NCBI RefSeq assembly: GCF_047501175.1
Contig: NZ_JBEQWH010000006.1
Location: forward strand, 1 to 64,000
DNA: 64,000 bases
Reading direction: 5' to 3'
From: Methanoprimaticola sp047501175
GTDB taxonomy: Archaea; Thermoplasmatota; Thermoplasmata; Methanomassiliicoccales; Methanomethylophilaceae
Shown: positions 48,193 through 57,929 of the stretch, piece after piece
How positions within the stretch are numbered: the stretch's first letter is position 1
Layout: the number at the start of each line of letters is the position of its first letter
Made by a program: the position numbers and the translations under genes
The notes under the pieces: generated by a model
What the model saw: only the letters and a program-made list of their open reading frames with translations
Databases searched by the model: none
Told to the model about the DNA's origin: nothing

Positions 48193-51100
48193 CTGAGGGA
48201 CCTAGTAGATCTTTATTTCAGCGAGCACAACATTGTAAATCACCACGTTTCTTCGTTCGATGATTTCCTTGCGACGGCTGACAACCTTGACAGCAGGATG
48301 CAGAGGATCGTCGACGACATTCGTGTTCCGACCGATGACGCCGAGAGGGGGATCATCAAGCTGGACCCCGAGAGGACCGGCGGAAGGAACATCGAGATCC
48401 ACATCGGAAGGGCCAGGGACGAGGACGGCAACGTCGACCTTCAGGCGAAGCCCACCATCCGCGTCGAGGAGCCCAAGGCCATGGAGGCCAACGGTTACAG
48501 CCACGAGCTCACGCCCATGGAGGCGAGGCTCAGGAACCTCAACTACATGTCCCCCGTCTTCGTCAGGTTCGACGTCTACGAGGACGGAGAGGAGAAGGAC
48601 ATCCCCGAGAACGAGAAGTGGATCCATGTCGGAGACCTCCCCATGATGGTCAGGTCCTCCGGATGCAACCTGAACCGTCAGGTCATGGAGAGGCACGCTG
48701 AGCGCGCATTCACCGACAAGGAGTACATCGACGAGCTCGTCAGACAGAGGGAGGACCCCAGGGAGCCTGGAGGATACTTCATCATCGGCGGGACCGAGAG
48801 GGTGCTCATCACGCTCGAGGACCTGGCCCCCAACAGGGTCATGGTCGAGTACAACGAGAAGTACGGCGCCGCCGTGGAGGTGGCGAAGGTGTTCTCCCAG
48901 AAGGACGGATACCGCGCACTGACGCTCGTCGAGAAGAAGAAGGACGGCATGGTCATGGTCTCCGTGCCCGTCGCCTCCGGAAGCATCCCGCTCATCGCCC
49001 TGATGAAGGCGCTCGGGATGGAGTCCGACGAGGAGATCTTCGAGACCATCGTGTCCGACGATGCCATGGCGAACATCGTCTATGCCAACATCGAGGCATC
49101 CTTCGACAAGAAGACCTACGCCCCCAACGGTTACCACACCCAGGAGGACGCCATCCTGTTCCTCGAGAGGAACTTCGCCGCCGGTCAGGCAAAGGAGTAC
49201 AGGACCAAGAAGGTCGAGAGCATCCTTGACAGGTCGCTGCTGCCGCACCTCGGGGACTCGCAGGAGGACCGCATGAAGAAGGCCATCTTCCTCGGCCGCG
49301 TCGCGCGCTCCGTCCTGGAGCTCGGACTCGGGAAGAGGAAGGAGGACGACAAGGACCACTACGCCAACAAGAGGCTCAAGCTCTCCGGGGACCTCATGGA
49401 GGACCTCTTCAGGACCAGCTTCAGCAGCCTCATGAAGGACCTGAAGTACCAGCTCGAGAGGAACTGGGGAAGGAAGAAGTCCGAGATGAACATCGCCTCC
49501 TCCATCCGTCCCGACCTGCTGACTCACAAGCTCCTCCACGCCCTGGCCACAGGAAACTGGGTCGGCGGACGCGCTGGAGTGTCCCAGCTCCTCGACAGGA
49601 CGTCCAACCTTTCCGCGATGTCCCACCTCAGGAGGATCACCTCCTCGCTGACCAGGAGCCAGCCTCACTTCGAGGCCCGTGACCTTCACCCCACCCAGTG
49701 GGGAAGGCTCTGTCCGTCGGAGACCCCGGAAGGACAGAACTGCGGTCTCGTGAAGAACGCCGCGCTCATCATCGACGTCTCCGAGGGATTCCCCGAGTCC
49801 GATGTAAAATGGATGCTCAGGGAGCTCGACCTGGAGACCGTCAAGTCCGGTACCGGTGCGAGGGTATACGTCAACGGGGACCTCGTGGGAACTCACGCGG
49901 ATCCCGTGAAGCTCGTCTCCGACATCAGGGAGCGCAGGCGCTGCGGACTCATCTCCGACGAGATCAACATCCGCTTCGATTCTGATCTCAACGAGGTCAT
50001 CATCAACTGCGACGAGGGACGTCTCAGGAGGCCCCTGCTCATCGTCAAGAACGGGAGGCTCGCCCTCAACCGCAAGCACATCGAGGGCATCCGCGAGGGC
50101 AAGGTGAAATGGAACGACCTGTTCCGCGAGGGCATCATCGAGTGGCTCGACGCGGAGGAGGAGGAGGACGCGCTCGTCCTCATCGACGCATACGACGTGC
50201 CCAGGAGATGCCCCTGCTGCGAGCATGCGCTCTCCAGGACCGACGTCGACTGGATGAACCCCGGCAAGGACGGCGACGCCGTCCTCAAGTGCAGGTGGTG
50301 CAACGACGAGTTCGACGTCCCGACGAAGGTCGCCGCCGGATACACCCACATGGAGGTCGATCCGATGGTCATCATCGGTGTCGCCGCCGGAATCGTCCCA
50401 TATCCCGAGCACAACTCCGCACCCCGTATCACCATGGGTGCCGGAATGGGTAAGCAGGCCCTGGGTATCCCCACAGCCAACTACAGGATCAGGCCCGACA
50501 CCCGCGGACACCTCATGCAGTACCCCCAGGTCCCGATGGTGCAGACCCAGACCATGGAGTACATAGGATACAGGCACAGGCCTGCGGGACAGAACTTCTG
50601 CATCGCCGTCCTGTCGTATCACGGATACAACATCGAGGATGCCCTCGTCATGAACAAGAGCTCCGTCCAGAGAGGACTCGGAAGGTCCACGTTCATGAGG
50701 TCCTACCGTGCGGAGGAGCGCCGCTACCCAGGAGGGCAGGAGGACCACTTCGAGATCCCCTCGCCCGACATCATGGGTGCCAGGGCCGATCTGGCCTATG
50801 CGGAGCTCGGAGAGGACGGTCTCATCGCCCCCGAGAGCGAGGTCCACGGCTCCGATGTGCTCATCGGTAAGACTTCGCCCCCCAGGTTCCTCGAGGAGGA
50901 CACCGACTTCCTCACCCCCCAGAAGCGCAGGGAGACGTCCGTCACCGTCCGTCCCGGGGAGAAGGGATACGTCGATTCCGTCATGATCACCGAGTCCGAG
51001 AACGGATGCAGGCTCGTCCGTGTCAAGGTCAGGGACGAGAGGATCCCCGAGCTGGGCGACAAGTTCTGTTCCAGGTTCGGACAGAAGGGTGTCGTCGGAA

Positions 51101-51795
51101 GGCTCGTCGACCAGTGCGACATGCCCTTCACGTCCGACGGTGTCACCCCCGACCTGGTCGTCAATCCCCATGGAATACCCTCTCGTATGACCATCGGGCA
51201 CGTGCTCGAGATGATCGCAGGGAAGGTCGGGTCCATGGAGGGCCGCATAATCGACGGTACCGCGTTCTCCGGCGAGAACGAGGACTCCATCCGCGACGGG
51301 CTCGTGAGGAACGGGTTCAAGAGGGACGGCAAGGAGGTCATGTACGACGGAAGGACCGGGCGCATGATCCAGACCGAGGTCTACACCGGGGTCATCTTCT
51401 ACGAGAAGCTGCACCACATGGTCAGCGGGAAGATGCACGTCAGGTCCAGGGGACCTGTCCAGATCCTCACCAGGCAGCCCACCGAGGGACGTTCCAGGCA
51501 GGGAGGTCTCAGGTTCGGAGAGATGGAGAGGGACTGTCTCATCGGTCACGGTGCGGCCATGGTCATCAAGGACAGGCTGCTCGACGAGTCCGACGGTACA
51601 GTCCAGTACATCTGCGGCAACCCCAAGTGCGGACACATCGCGATCAAGGACAGGAACGGGGTGCTGTACTGCCCTGTGTGCAAGAACCACACCCACATTT
51701 ACCCTGTCCAAACATCCTACGCTTTCAAGTTGCTGATGGACGAGCTCCTGAGTATGGGTGTCGCCATGAGGCTTCAGCTGGAGGACCTTAGATGA
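48193..51795 (+). CDS. rpoB: RNA polymerase subunit B (unsplit), apparent CTG start
   Basis: The 1,200-residue second-largest polymerase subunit in one piece, carrying both the B'' and B' parts found as two genes in many methanogens. Motifs include RDLHPTQWGRLCPSETPEGQ in the fork region, SYHGYNIEDALVMNKSS near 780, and the C-terminal zinc site (CGNPKCGHI ... CPVCKNHTH). The first ATG (48298) is too late: the upstream frame encodes RDLVDLYFSEHNIVNHHVSS, the expected N-terminus. Upstream to the in-frame stop at 48190 the only plausible start is CTG 48193, with gaggggg 7 nt before it. Confidence 0.93.
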   Translation: MRDLVDLYFSEHNIVNHHVSSFDDFLATADNLDSRMQRIVDDIRVPTDDAERGIIKLDPERTGGRNIEIHIGRARDEDGNVDLQAKPTIRVEEPKAMEANGYSHELTPMEARLRNLNYMSPVFVRFDVYEDGEEKDIPENEKWIHVGDLPMMVRSSGCNLNRQVMERHAERAFTDKEYIDELVRQREDPREPGGYFIIGGTERVLITLEDLAPNRVMVEYNEKYGAAVEVAKVFSQKDGYRALTLVEKKKDGMVMVSVPVASGSIPLIALMKALGMESDEEIFETIVSDDAMANIVYANIEASFDKKTYAPNGYHTQEDAILFLERNFAAGQAKEYRTKKVESILDRSLLPHLGDSQEDRMKKAIFLGRVARSVLELGLGKRKEDDKDHYANKRLKLSGDLMEDLFRTSFSSLMKDLKYQLERNWGRKKSEMNIASSIRPDLLTHKLLHALATGNWVGGRAGVSQLLDRTSNLSAMSHLRRITSSLTRSQPHFEARDLHPTQWGRLCPSETPEGQNCGLVKNAALIIDVSEGFPESDVKWMLRELDLETVKSGTGARVYVNGDLVGTHADPVKLVSDIRERRRCGLISDEINIRFDSDLNEVIINCDEGRLRRPLLIVKNGRLALNRKHIEGIREGKVKWNDLFREGIIEWLDAEEEEDALVLIDAYDVPRRCPCCEHALSRTDVDWMNPGKDGDAVLKCRWCNDEFDVPTKVAAGYTHMEVDPMVIIGVAAGIVPYPEHNSAPRITMGAGMGKQALGIPTANYRIRPDTRGHLMQYPQVPMVQTQTMEYIGYRHRPAGQNFCIAVLSYHGYNIEDALVMNKSSVQRGLGRSTFMRSYRAEERRYPGGQEDHFEIPSPDIMGARADLAYAELGEDGLIAPESEVHGSDVLIGKTSPPRFLEEDTDFLTPQKRRETSVTVRPGEKGYVDSVMITESENGCRLVRVKVRDERIPELGDKFCSRFGQKGVVGRLVDQCDMPFTSDGVTPDLVVNPHGIPSRMTIGHVLEMIAGKVGSMEGRIIDGTAFSGENEDSIRDGLVRNGFKRDGKEVMYDGRTGRMIQTEVYTGVIFYEKLHHMVSGKMHVRSRGPVQILTRQPTEGRSRQGGLRFGEMERDCLIGHGAAMVIKDRLLDESDGTVQYICGNPKCGHIAIKDRNGVLYCPVCKNHTHIYPVQTSYAFKLLMDELLSMGVAMRLQLEDLR

Positions 51796-54611
51796 CAGCA
51801 GGAATCACAAAGAGGATCGGATCGATCAAATTCTCCTGCGTCTCGCCTGACGAGATCAGGAAGATGTCTGCGACGAAGATCATCACCGCGGACACCTACG
51901 ACGACGAGGGCTATCCCATCGAGATGGGTCTCATGGACCCCCACATGGGGGTCATCGAGCCCGGACTCCGCTGTAAGACATGCGGATGCAAGGTCGACGA
52001 GTGTCCCGGTCACTTCGGGCACATCGACCTGGCCATGCCCGTCATCCACGTCGGTTTCATCAAGGACATCAAGATGCTCCTCGAGTCCACGTGCTGCCAG
52101 TGCGGCAGGCTCATGCTCTCCGAGGACCAGATCAAGTCCCGTCTCGAGAGCATGGAGAAGATGGAGGAGTTCGGCGGGGACACCGTCGAGTTCAAGAACT
52201 ATTCTAAGGAGACCGCCAAGGACGCGTCCGGGAAGGGCGTGTGCCCCTACTGCGGCGCCGAGCAGATCAAGATCAAGCTCGACAAGCCCACCACCTTCAG
52301 GGAGGTCAACGACAACCACAAGATGACCGCCAAGGAGGTCCGCGAGAGGCTCGAGCGCATCCCCGACGACGACCTGAGGGCCCTCGGCATCGATCCCGAG
52401 ACCTGCAGGCCCGAGTGGATGGTCCTGACCGCGCTCGCGGTCCCTCCCGTGACCGTCAGGCCGTCGATCACGCTCGATTCCGGAGACAGGTCCGAGGACG
52501 ACCTCACCCACAAGCTGGTCGATGTCCTGAGGATCAACCAGAGGCTCAGGGAGAACCGCGACGCGGGTGCTCCCCAGCTCATCGTGGAGGATCTCTGGGA
52601 GCTCCTGCAGTACCACGTCACCACGTATTTCGACAACCAGACGTCCGGCATCCCCCCTGCCAGGCACAGGTCCGGCCGCCCGCTCAAGACCCTCGCCCAG
52701 AGGCTCAAGGGAAAGGAGGGGCGCTTCAGGTCCAACCTGTCCGGAAAGCGTGTCAACTTCAGCGCGCGTACCGTCATTTCGCCCGACCCCCTGCTCTCGA
52801 TCAACGAGGTCGGGGTGCCGGTGTTCGCCGCGAGGGAGCTCACCGTTCCCGTCCACGTCAACGCTCACAACATCGAGAAGATGCGCGAGCTGGTCGCCCG
52901 CGGCCCCAACCCCGGGTCCGACGACCCCTATCTCCCCGGTGTCAACTATGTCATCCGTTCCGACGACAGGAGGATCAGGGTCACCGAGAAGAACGCCGAG
53001 ACCGTCGCCCAGGACATAGACATCGATTATGTCATCGAGAGGCAGCTGGTCGACGGGGACGTCGTGCTGTTCAACAGGCAGCCCTCCCTGCACAGGATGT
53101 CCATGATGGGTCACCGTGTCAGGATCATGAACGGCCGCACGTTCAGGTTCAACCTCTGCGTGTGCCCCCCGTACAACGCCGACTTCGACGGGGACGAGAT
53201 GAACCTCCATGTCCTCCAGAGCGACGAGGCGCGTGCCGAGGCACGCATCCTGATGCTCGTTCAGGAGAACATCCTGTCCCCCAGGTACGGAGGTCCCATC
53301 ATCGGGGCCATCCACGACCACATCACCGGAGCCTACTTCCTCACCCACGGTGTGGACGGAGGCCCCAGGTTCGACAGGTTCGAGGCATCCAACATCATGT
53401 TCAAGCTCGGGGACATAGACCTTCCCGAGCCGAAGGTCGACGAGGCGACCGGGGAGAAGTACTGGACCGGGAAGGACCTCTTCTCGACCGTGCTCCCCGA
53501 CGACTTCAACACCACGTTCAAGGCTAACGTCTGCCAGAGCTGCGACCGCTGCGAGAAGGACAACTGCCCCTACGACGCATACGTCAAGATCAGGGACGGG
53601 AAGCTCGTCTGCGGTACCATCGACGTCAAGGCGATCGGGAATAGCAAGGGGAAGATCCTCGACAGGATCGCCAGGGACTACGGGGCGGACCGCGCCGCGC
53701 AGTTCATCAACCAGGTCACCAGGCTCGCGCTCGGCTCGATCATGAACCACGGGTTCAGCACCGGTATCGGCGACGAGGACATACCCGAGGAGGCCGCGCT
53801 GCAGATCGCCAACAACACCCAGGACTGCATAGACAAGGTGTCCAACCTCGTCCAGTCGTACCAGGACGGGACCCTCGAGCAGATGCCCGGAAGGTCCCTC
53901 AGGGAGACCCTCGAGGTGTCCGTCATGAAGACCCTCGGAGAGGCTCGTGACGGTGCCGGAAAGATCGCAGGGAAGCACCTCGGAATGTCCAATCCCGCGG
54001 TCATCATGGCCAAGGCCGGTGCCCGTGGGTCCATGCTCAACCTGTCCCAGATGGCGGGTTGCGTCGGTCAGCAGGCCGTCCGTGGAGAGAGGCTCTCCAG
54101 AGGATACTGGAACAGGACGCTCCCCCACTTCCAGAAGGGTGACCTCGGAGCGTACGCGAGGGGCTTCTGCTCCAACTCGTACAAGTCCGGGCTCTCCCCC
54201 ACGGAGTTCTTCTTCCACGCCATGGGAGGAAGGGAGGGACTGGTCGATACCGCCGTCCGTACGTCCAGGTCCGGATACATGCAGAGGCGTCTCGTCTCCG
54301 CGCTGGAGGACCTTAAGCTGACCGCCGACGGAACCGTCAGGAACACGGCCGGCACCGTCGTCCAGTTCTTCTACGGGGAGGACGGGGTCGATCCCTCGAA
54401 GGCCGTCCGCGGAAGGGCGATCGACATGGACGACCTGTTCTTCGAGGTCCTCGGAGACGATTACGCGGAGCTCCTGCACCTCGACACGAAGGATGTCGGA
54501 GGCGACTACGGATCCCTCGAGAAGGACGAGATGGAGTACACCGAGGACGAGGATTCCGAGGATTACGACGAGGACAGCATGGGAGACGACTACGAAGGAG
54601 GAGGTGAGTGA
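51792..54611 (+). CDS. rpoA1: RNA polymerase subunit A' (largest subunit, N-terminal part)
   Basis: The 939-residue A' subunit. Zinc sites CKTCGCKVDECPGHFGH near residue 58 and CCQCGR near 97, clamp and lid regions, and the catalytic NADFDGDEMN near 458 are present, as is the bridge-helix region with PTEFFFHAMGGREGL near 805. The C-terminus is acidic. ATG 51792 overlaps the rpoB stop. Confidence 0.97.
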   Translation: MTAGITKRIGSIKFSCVSPDEIRKMSATKIITADTYDDEGYPIEMGLMDPHMGVIEPGLRCKTCGCKVDECPGHFGHIDLAMPVIHVGFIKDIKMLLESTCCQCGRLMLSEDQIKSRLESMEKMEEFGGDTVEFKNYSKETAKDASGKGVCPYCGAEQIKIKLDKPTTFREVNDNHKMTAKEVRERLERIPDDDLRALGIDPETCRPEWMVLTALAVPPVTVRPSITLDSGDRSEDDLTHKLVDVLRINQRLRENRDAGAPQLIVEDLWELLQYHVTTYFDNQTSGIPPARHRSGRPLKTLAQRLKGKEGRFRSNLSGKRVNFSARTVISPDPLLSINEVGVPVFAARELTVPVHVNAHNIEKMRELVARGPNPGSDDPYLPGVNYVIRSDDRRIRVTEKNAETVAQDIDIDYVIERQLVDGDVVLFNRQPSLHRMSMMGHRVRIMNGRTFRFNLCVCPPYNADFDGDEMNLHVLQSDEARAEARILMLVQENILSPRYGGPIIGAIHDHITGAYFLTHGVDGGPRFDRFEASNIMFKLGDIDLPEPKVDEATGEKYWTGKDLFSTVLPDDFNTTFKANVCQSCDRCEKDNCPYDAYVKIRDGKLVCGTIDVKAIGNSKGKILDRIARDYGADRAAQFINQVTRLALGSIMNHGFSTGIGDEDIPEEAALQIANNTQDCIDKVSNLVQSYQDGTLEQMPGRSLRETLEVSVMKTLGEARDGAGKIAGKHLGMSNPAVIMAKAGARGSMLNLSQMAGCVGQQAVRGERLSRGYWNRTLPHFQKGDLGAYARGFCSNSYKSGLSPTEFFFHAMGGREGLVDTAVRTSRSGYMQRRLVSALEDLKLTADGTVRNTAGTVVQFFYGEDGVDPSKAVRGRAIDMDDLFFEVLGDDYAELLHLDTKDVGGDYGSLEKDEMEYTEDEDSEDYDEDSMGDDYEGGGE

Positions 54612-54612
54612 T

Positions 54613-56055
54613 ATGGCAAGGAAAGACACGCTCAAGGCGCTGATCACCAGGGAGATATCCGAGGAGACGGCCGCCCTGCTGCTGACCAAGTACACCTCCC
54701 TGACCGCGATCGCCAATGCGGAGGTCGCGGACCTGGTCAACCTGGGACTCATGGAGGAGGAGGCCCTATCCGTCCAGGCGAAGATCGGGAAGAGGAAGCC
54801 CACGACATCGTCCAAGGCCAAGAAGGAGGTCGAGGAGGTCGTCCCCGTCGAGCCCATGGAGGAGGTCGTCAAGGAGTACGCGCTCAACGAGCTAGAGTCC
54901 AAGCTCAGGGACATGGCGGTCGACCTAGGCGTCAGGCTGCCCCTGAAGGTCATAGTGGACATCGCGGGACGCATCAAGAACGCGGACCTGCCCGAGGACA
55001 AGATGCAGGCCCTGCTGGTCCATGCGTCCGAGATGTACACCAGGCACATGATGGACCAGAACGAGTCCGCAGGGGTCATGGCCGCCCACTCCATCGGAGA
55101 GCCCGGTACGCAGATGAACATGCGTACGTTCCACTACGCGGGAGTCGCGAACGTCAACGTCACCCAGGGTCTGCCCAGGTTGATCGAGATCGTCGATGCC
55201 AGGCGCATCCCCTCGACCCCGTCGATGAACATCCCCCTGATCGGTACCGCCGCCCAGGATGAGAACATCGCCAAGTCCGTCGCCTCGAACATCGAGATCA
55301 CGACGCTCCTGGATGTCGCATCCGTCGAGACGGACATCACCAACATGAGGCTGATCATCGTCCCCGAGCCCCGCAAGATGGATGCGAAGGGATTGACCGA
55401 CGACGACATCGTTGAGAAGCTCAAGAAGGTCAAGGCGGTCAAGGGAATGGTGGAGAAGGACGGGTTCGATATCGTCGTCACGTCCGACGAGCCATCCTAC
55501 AAGAAGCTCCAGCTGATGTTCGATGCCATCAAGAATGCCAAGATCAAGGGCATCGACGGCATCACAAGGGCCATCCTGTCCAAGACGGAAGGTTCCTGGA
55601 AGATCGTCACGGAGGGAAGCAACCTCAAGGAGGTCCTGAAGGTCGAGGGCGTCGATGCTGAGAACGTCATGACCAACAGCATCCTGGAGGTGGCCGACGT
55701 CCTCGGTATCGAGGCCGCAAGGAACTCCATCATCCACGAGGCTATGGGAACCCTCGGAGAGGCTGGACTGGACGTCGACATCAGGCACATCATGCTTGTT
55801 GCCGACCTTATGACGAATGACGGATACGTAAAGGCGATCGGAAGACACGGAGTCTCTGGTAAGAAATCATCCGTGCTTGCAAGAGCAGCCTTCGAGATCA
55901 CCGCAGCACACCTGCTGCACGCCGCAATGGTGGGCGAGACCGACCCCCTCGAGGGAGTCACCGAGAACATCATTGTCGGACAGCCGGTTACACTGGGTAC
56001 CGGCGCTGTAAACCTTATTTACACCCCCAAGAGAAAAGACGGAGATGAAAACTGA
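54613..56055 (+). CDS. rpoA2: RNA polymerase subunit A'' with N-terminal extension
   Basis: The 480-residue A'' subunit carrying the C-terminal part of the largest subunit: SAGVMAAHSIGEPGTQMNMR near residue 157 and KAIGRHGVSGKKSSVLARA near 406. Archaeal A'' proteins are usually nearer 390 residues; here about 80 residues at the front (EISEETAALLLTKYTSLTAI, VADLVNLGLMEEEALSVQAK) resemble a helix-hairpin-helix unit and are followed by a charged linker. ATG 54613 follows the rpoA1 stop directly. Confidence 0.94.
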   Translation: MARKDTLKALITREISEETAALLLTKYTSLTAIANAEVADLVNLGLMEEEALSVQAKIGKRKPTTSSKAKKEVEEVVPVEPMEEVVKEYALNELESKLRDMAVDLGVRLPLKVIVDIAGRIKNADLPEDKMQALLVHASEMYTRHMMDQNESAGVMAAHSIGEPGTQMNMRTFHYAGVANVNVTQGLPRLIEIVDARRIPSTPSMNIPLIGTAAQDENIAKSVASNIEITTLLDVASVETDITNMRLIIVPEPRKMDAKGLTDDDIVEKLKKVKAVKGMVEKDGFDIVVTSDEPSYKKLQLMFDAIKNAKIKGIDGITRAILSKTEGSWKIVTEGSNLKEVLKVEGVDAENVMTNSILEVADVLGIEAARNSIIHEAMGTLGEAGLDVDIRHIMLVADLMTNDGYVKAIGRHGVSGKKSSVLARAAFEITAAHLLHAAMVGETDPLEGVTENIIVGQPVTLGTGAVNLIYTPKRKDGDEN

Positions 56056-56342
56056 TGAGTGACGAAAAGATCGATATTAGCAGGGCGCTGAAATCCGCTA
56101 TCACCACCGGAAAGGTGGAGTTCGGCGTCGACCAGACCGTGAAGGCCGTCAAGGACGGAAAGGCCCAGATGGTCATCCTTGCGAGGAACTGCCCGTCCGC
56201 TGAGCTGACCGGCAAACTCGATGTCAAGGTCCACGTCTACGACGGTAACAACATGGAACTCGGCGCACTGTGCGGAAAACCCTTCTCTGTGTCCGCCCTC
56301 GTGATCATCGACAAGGGCAGCTCCAACATCCTTACGCTGTGA
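56055..56342 (+). CDS. rpl30e: ribosomal protein L30e
   Basis: A 95-residue L30e of the L7Ae fold. GKVEFGVDQTVKAVKDGKAQ near residue 19, MVILARNCPS near 39 and LGALCGKPFSVSALVIIDKG near 69 are family features. ATG 56055 overlaps the rpoA2 stop by one base. Confidence 0.95.
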   Translation: MSDEKIDISRALKSAITTGKVEFGVDQTVKAVKDGKAQMVILARNCPSAELTGKLDVKVHVYDGNNMELGALCGKPFSVSALVIIDKGSSNILTL

Positions 56343-56348
56343 TGAATC

Positions 56349-56777
56349 ATGCCAGCCGACATCGTGCTAACAGAGGACACGCTGAGGTACATATCCCTCT
56401 TCGAGACCGTCACCAAGACGAGTGCCATCGACTGCATGGACACCGAGGACAAGCTCGTGTTCATCGTGGAGAAGGGGAAGGCCAACATCGCTGTCGGGAA
56501 GAAGGGCGAGCACGTCATCAAGCTCAAGGAGCTGACGGGAAAGAACATCCAGGTCGTCGAGTATTCCGAGGACCAGGAGCAGTTCGTCATGAACGTGTTC
56601 CACATCTACGGCCCCCAGAAGGTCGTCATCGAGCAGCGCGGGAACATCACCCATGCCACGGTCACCGTGGATCCCAAGCTCAAGGGACGCGCGATCGGCA
56701 AGGCAGGGAAGAACCTCCGCCTGGCCAGAGACATCGTGAACAGGCATCACGACATCCAGAGCCTAAGTGTGGAGTGA
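56349..56777 (+). CDS. nusA: NusA-like KH-domain protein
   Basis: A 142-residue archaeal NusA, consisting of two KH RNA-binding domains without the N-terminal domain of bacterial NusA. The GxxG loops are in AVGKKGEH near residue 52 and AIGKAGKNLRLARDIV near 117. It ends the rpoH-B-A1-A2-rpl30e-nusA operon; the rps12-rps7-fusA genes that often follow are not here. Confidence 0.94.
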   Translation: MPADIVLTEDTLRYISLFETVTKTSAIDCMDTEDKLVFIVEKGKANIAVGKKGEHVIKLKELTGKNIQVVEYSEDQEQFVMNVFHIYGPQKVVIEQRGNITHATVTVDPKLKGRAIGKAGKNLRLARDIVNRHHDIQSLSVE

Positions 56778-56796
56778 TCCGGCGGCTTCCGCCGGA
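56778..56796 (+). terminator. terminator hairpin of the polymerase operon
   Basis: tccggcgg-ctt-ccgccgga is a perfect 8-bp stem with a 3-nt loop beginning at the base after the nusA stop codon, followed by an A-run rather than a T-run. Confidence 0.55.
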
Positions 56797-56817
56797 AAAC
56801 TCTCGAGAAACCGTTTA

Positions 56818-57876
56818 TCACGGCCCCTCTCGGTTGAGAGGGGTCCTTTCCACTTCCAGATTGTCCGCCGTCGGGTACTGTTCCGACAGCCAGGCCTTCC
56901 TTCCCAGCCTGGGGGCTATCCTCTCGAGGACCCAGGGTGCGACCTCCACGTTCTTCCCGGATGCGTCGTAGAGCTTCTCCGGCACGTCCAGTCCCCTCAG
57001 GATGTCCACGACCTCCGATGCCTCCCCAGCCACGAACCCGCGGACGACGGTGCCGTCCTCCGTGACCTGCTGGTACGGGGCGGAGGTGTTCAGGGCCCTG
57101 CGTATGAGGCGTCTCCTGAGCTGCACCCCGTCCTTGAAGGACGATGAGCAGAAGTGGATGTCGATCCCCTTGACCTTCTTCATGACCTTCAGCGCGGTCT
57201 CCTCGGACCCCGCCACGGCGGACGATGTCTCGTCCTTCACGGCGTAGCCGTGGACGTCCATCATGTCCCAGTTGCTCTCCGAGAACTCCAGCTCGTTTAG
57301 GTTCACGAAGCTCACGCCGACCGATCTGGCATATTCGATCATGGCGATCAGGTCGTCCTCCCTGCCGGGCAGTGCAGGCACCTCTATGCCGACCCTCATC
57401 CCCGTCCCGTCCACGGTCTCGGACAGCCTGGTCTCGGGCATCCTCGACCACATGGAGTCCATGGGATGGAAGCGTATCTCGTCCAGACCTGCCTCCTCCA
57501 GTGCCCTCGTCTTCTCAGGGTCCATGGTGGCGGTGTACAGATGGATGTGATGGTCCTCGCCGAACCTGTCCTTGAGGAGACGTATGAAATGGATGGTCCT
57601 GTCCATGTCGACCAGGGGATCCCCGCCGGTTATGCCGGTGCCTCTGGCGTCCATGGCCTCGGCCTCCGCTATGACCTCCTCGTCCGTGTGGACCCTCCCC
57701 TCATTGGCGTACATCACGTCCAGTCCCTTCTTCTCCAGGGACACGGGGCAATAGTCGCATCCCCATCCGCACTTCCCTGTGACCAGGAGGACCATCTTCG
57801 ACCCTTCGATGCAACGGGTGCAACCCTCGGAGACCTTTCCGCAGCGTGCGGATCCGCACTCCATCTTTCTGAGCAT
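56818..57876 (-). CDS. radical SAM protein of the COG2108 group
   Basis: A 352-residue radical SAM protein related to pyruvate formate-lyase activating enzymes. The cluster cysteines are C36-x3-C40-x2-C43 (GKCGWGCDYCP), followed by GITGGDPLVD near 80 (GGE-type motif) and IHLYTATMDPE near 111. Four more N-terminal cysteines (C7, C12, C19, C22) could bind a metal or second cluster. These proteins are conserved in archaea without assigned function. It diverges from pyrF. Confidence 0.8.
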   Translation of the reverse strand: MLRKMECGSARCGKVSEGCTRCIEGSKMVLLVTGKCGWGCDYCPVSLEKKGLDVMYANEGRVHTDEEVIAEAEAMDARGTGITGGDPLVDMDRTIHFIRLLKDRFGEDHHIHLYTATMDPEKTRALEEAGLDEIRFHPMDSMWSRMPETRLSETVDGTGMRVGIEVPALPGREDDLIAMIEYARSVGVSFVNLNELEFSESNWDMMDVHGYAVKDETSSAVAGSEETALKVMKKVKGIDIHFCSSSFKDGVQLRRRLIRRALNTSAPYQQVTEDGTVVRGFVAGEASEVVDILRGLDVPEKLYDASGKNVEVAPWVLERIAPRLGRKAWLSEQYPTADNLEVERTPLNREGP

Positions 57877-57896
57877 AGTCCTGCGAGGGTTCGATT

Positions 57897-57907
57897 AGTT
57901 AATATTG
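57897..57907 (+). promoter_or_regulatory. TATA box for pyrF
   Basis: The sequence agttaatattg is centred about 28 nt upstream of ATG 57930 and decides that start over the GTG at 57918. Confidence 0.55.
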
Positions 57908-57929
57908 GTAGTGGGTCGTGAGGGTCATC

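Noticed and set aside
48202..51711. Minus-strand open frame of about 1,170 codons antisense to rpoB
   Set aside because: The plus strand encodes a full RpoB; the antisense translation has no recognisable motif and the same biased composition as other shadows.
51774..55121. Minus-strand open frame of about 1,115 codons antisense to rpoA1/rpoA2
   Set aside because: It spans two real genes and the gap between them, and is explained by codon bias.
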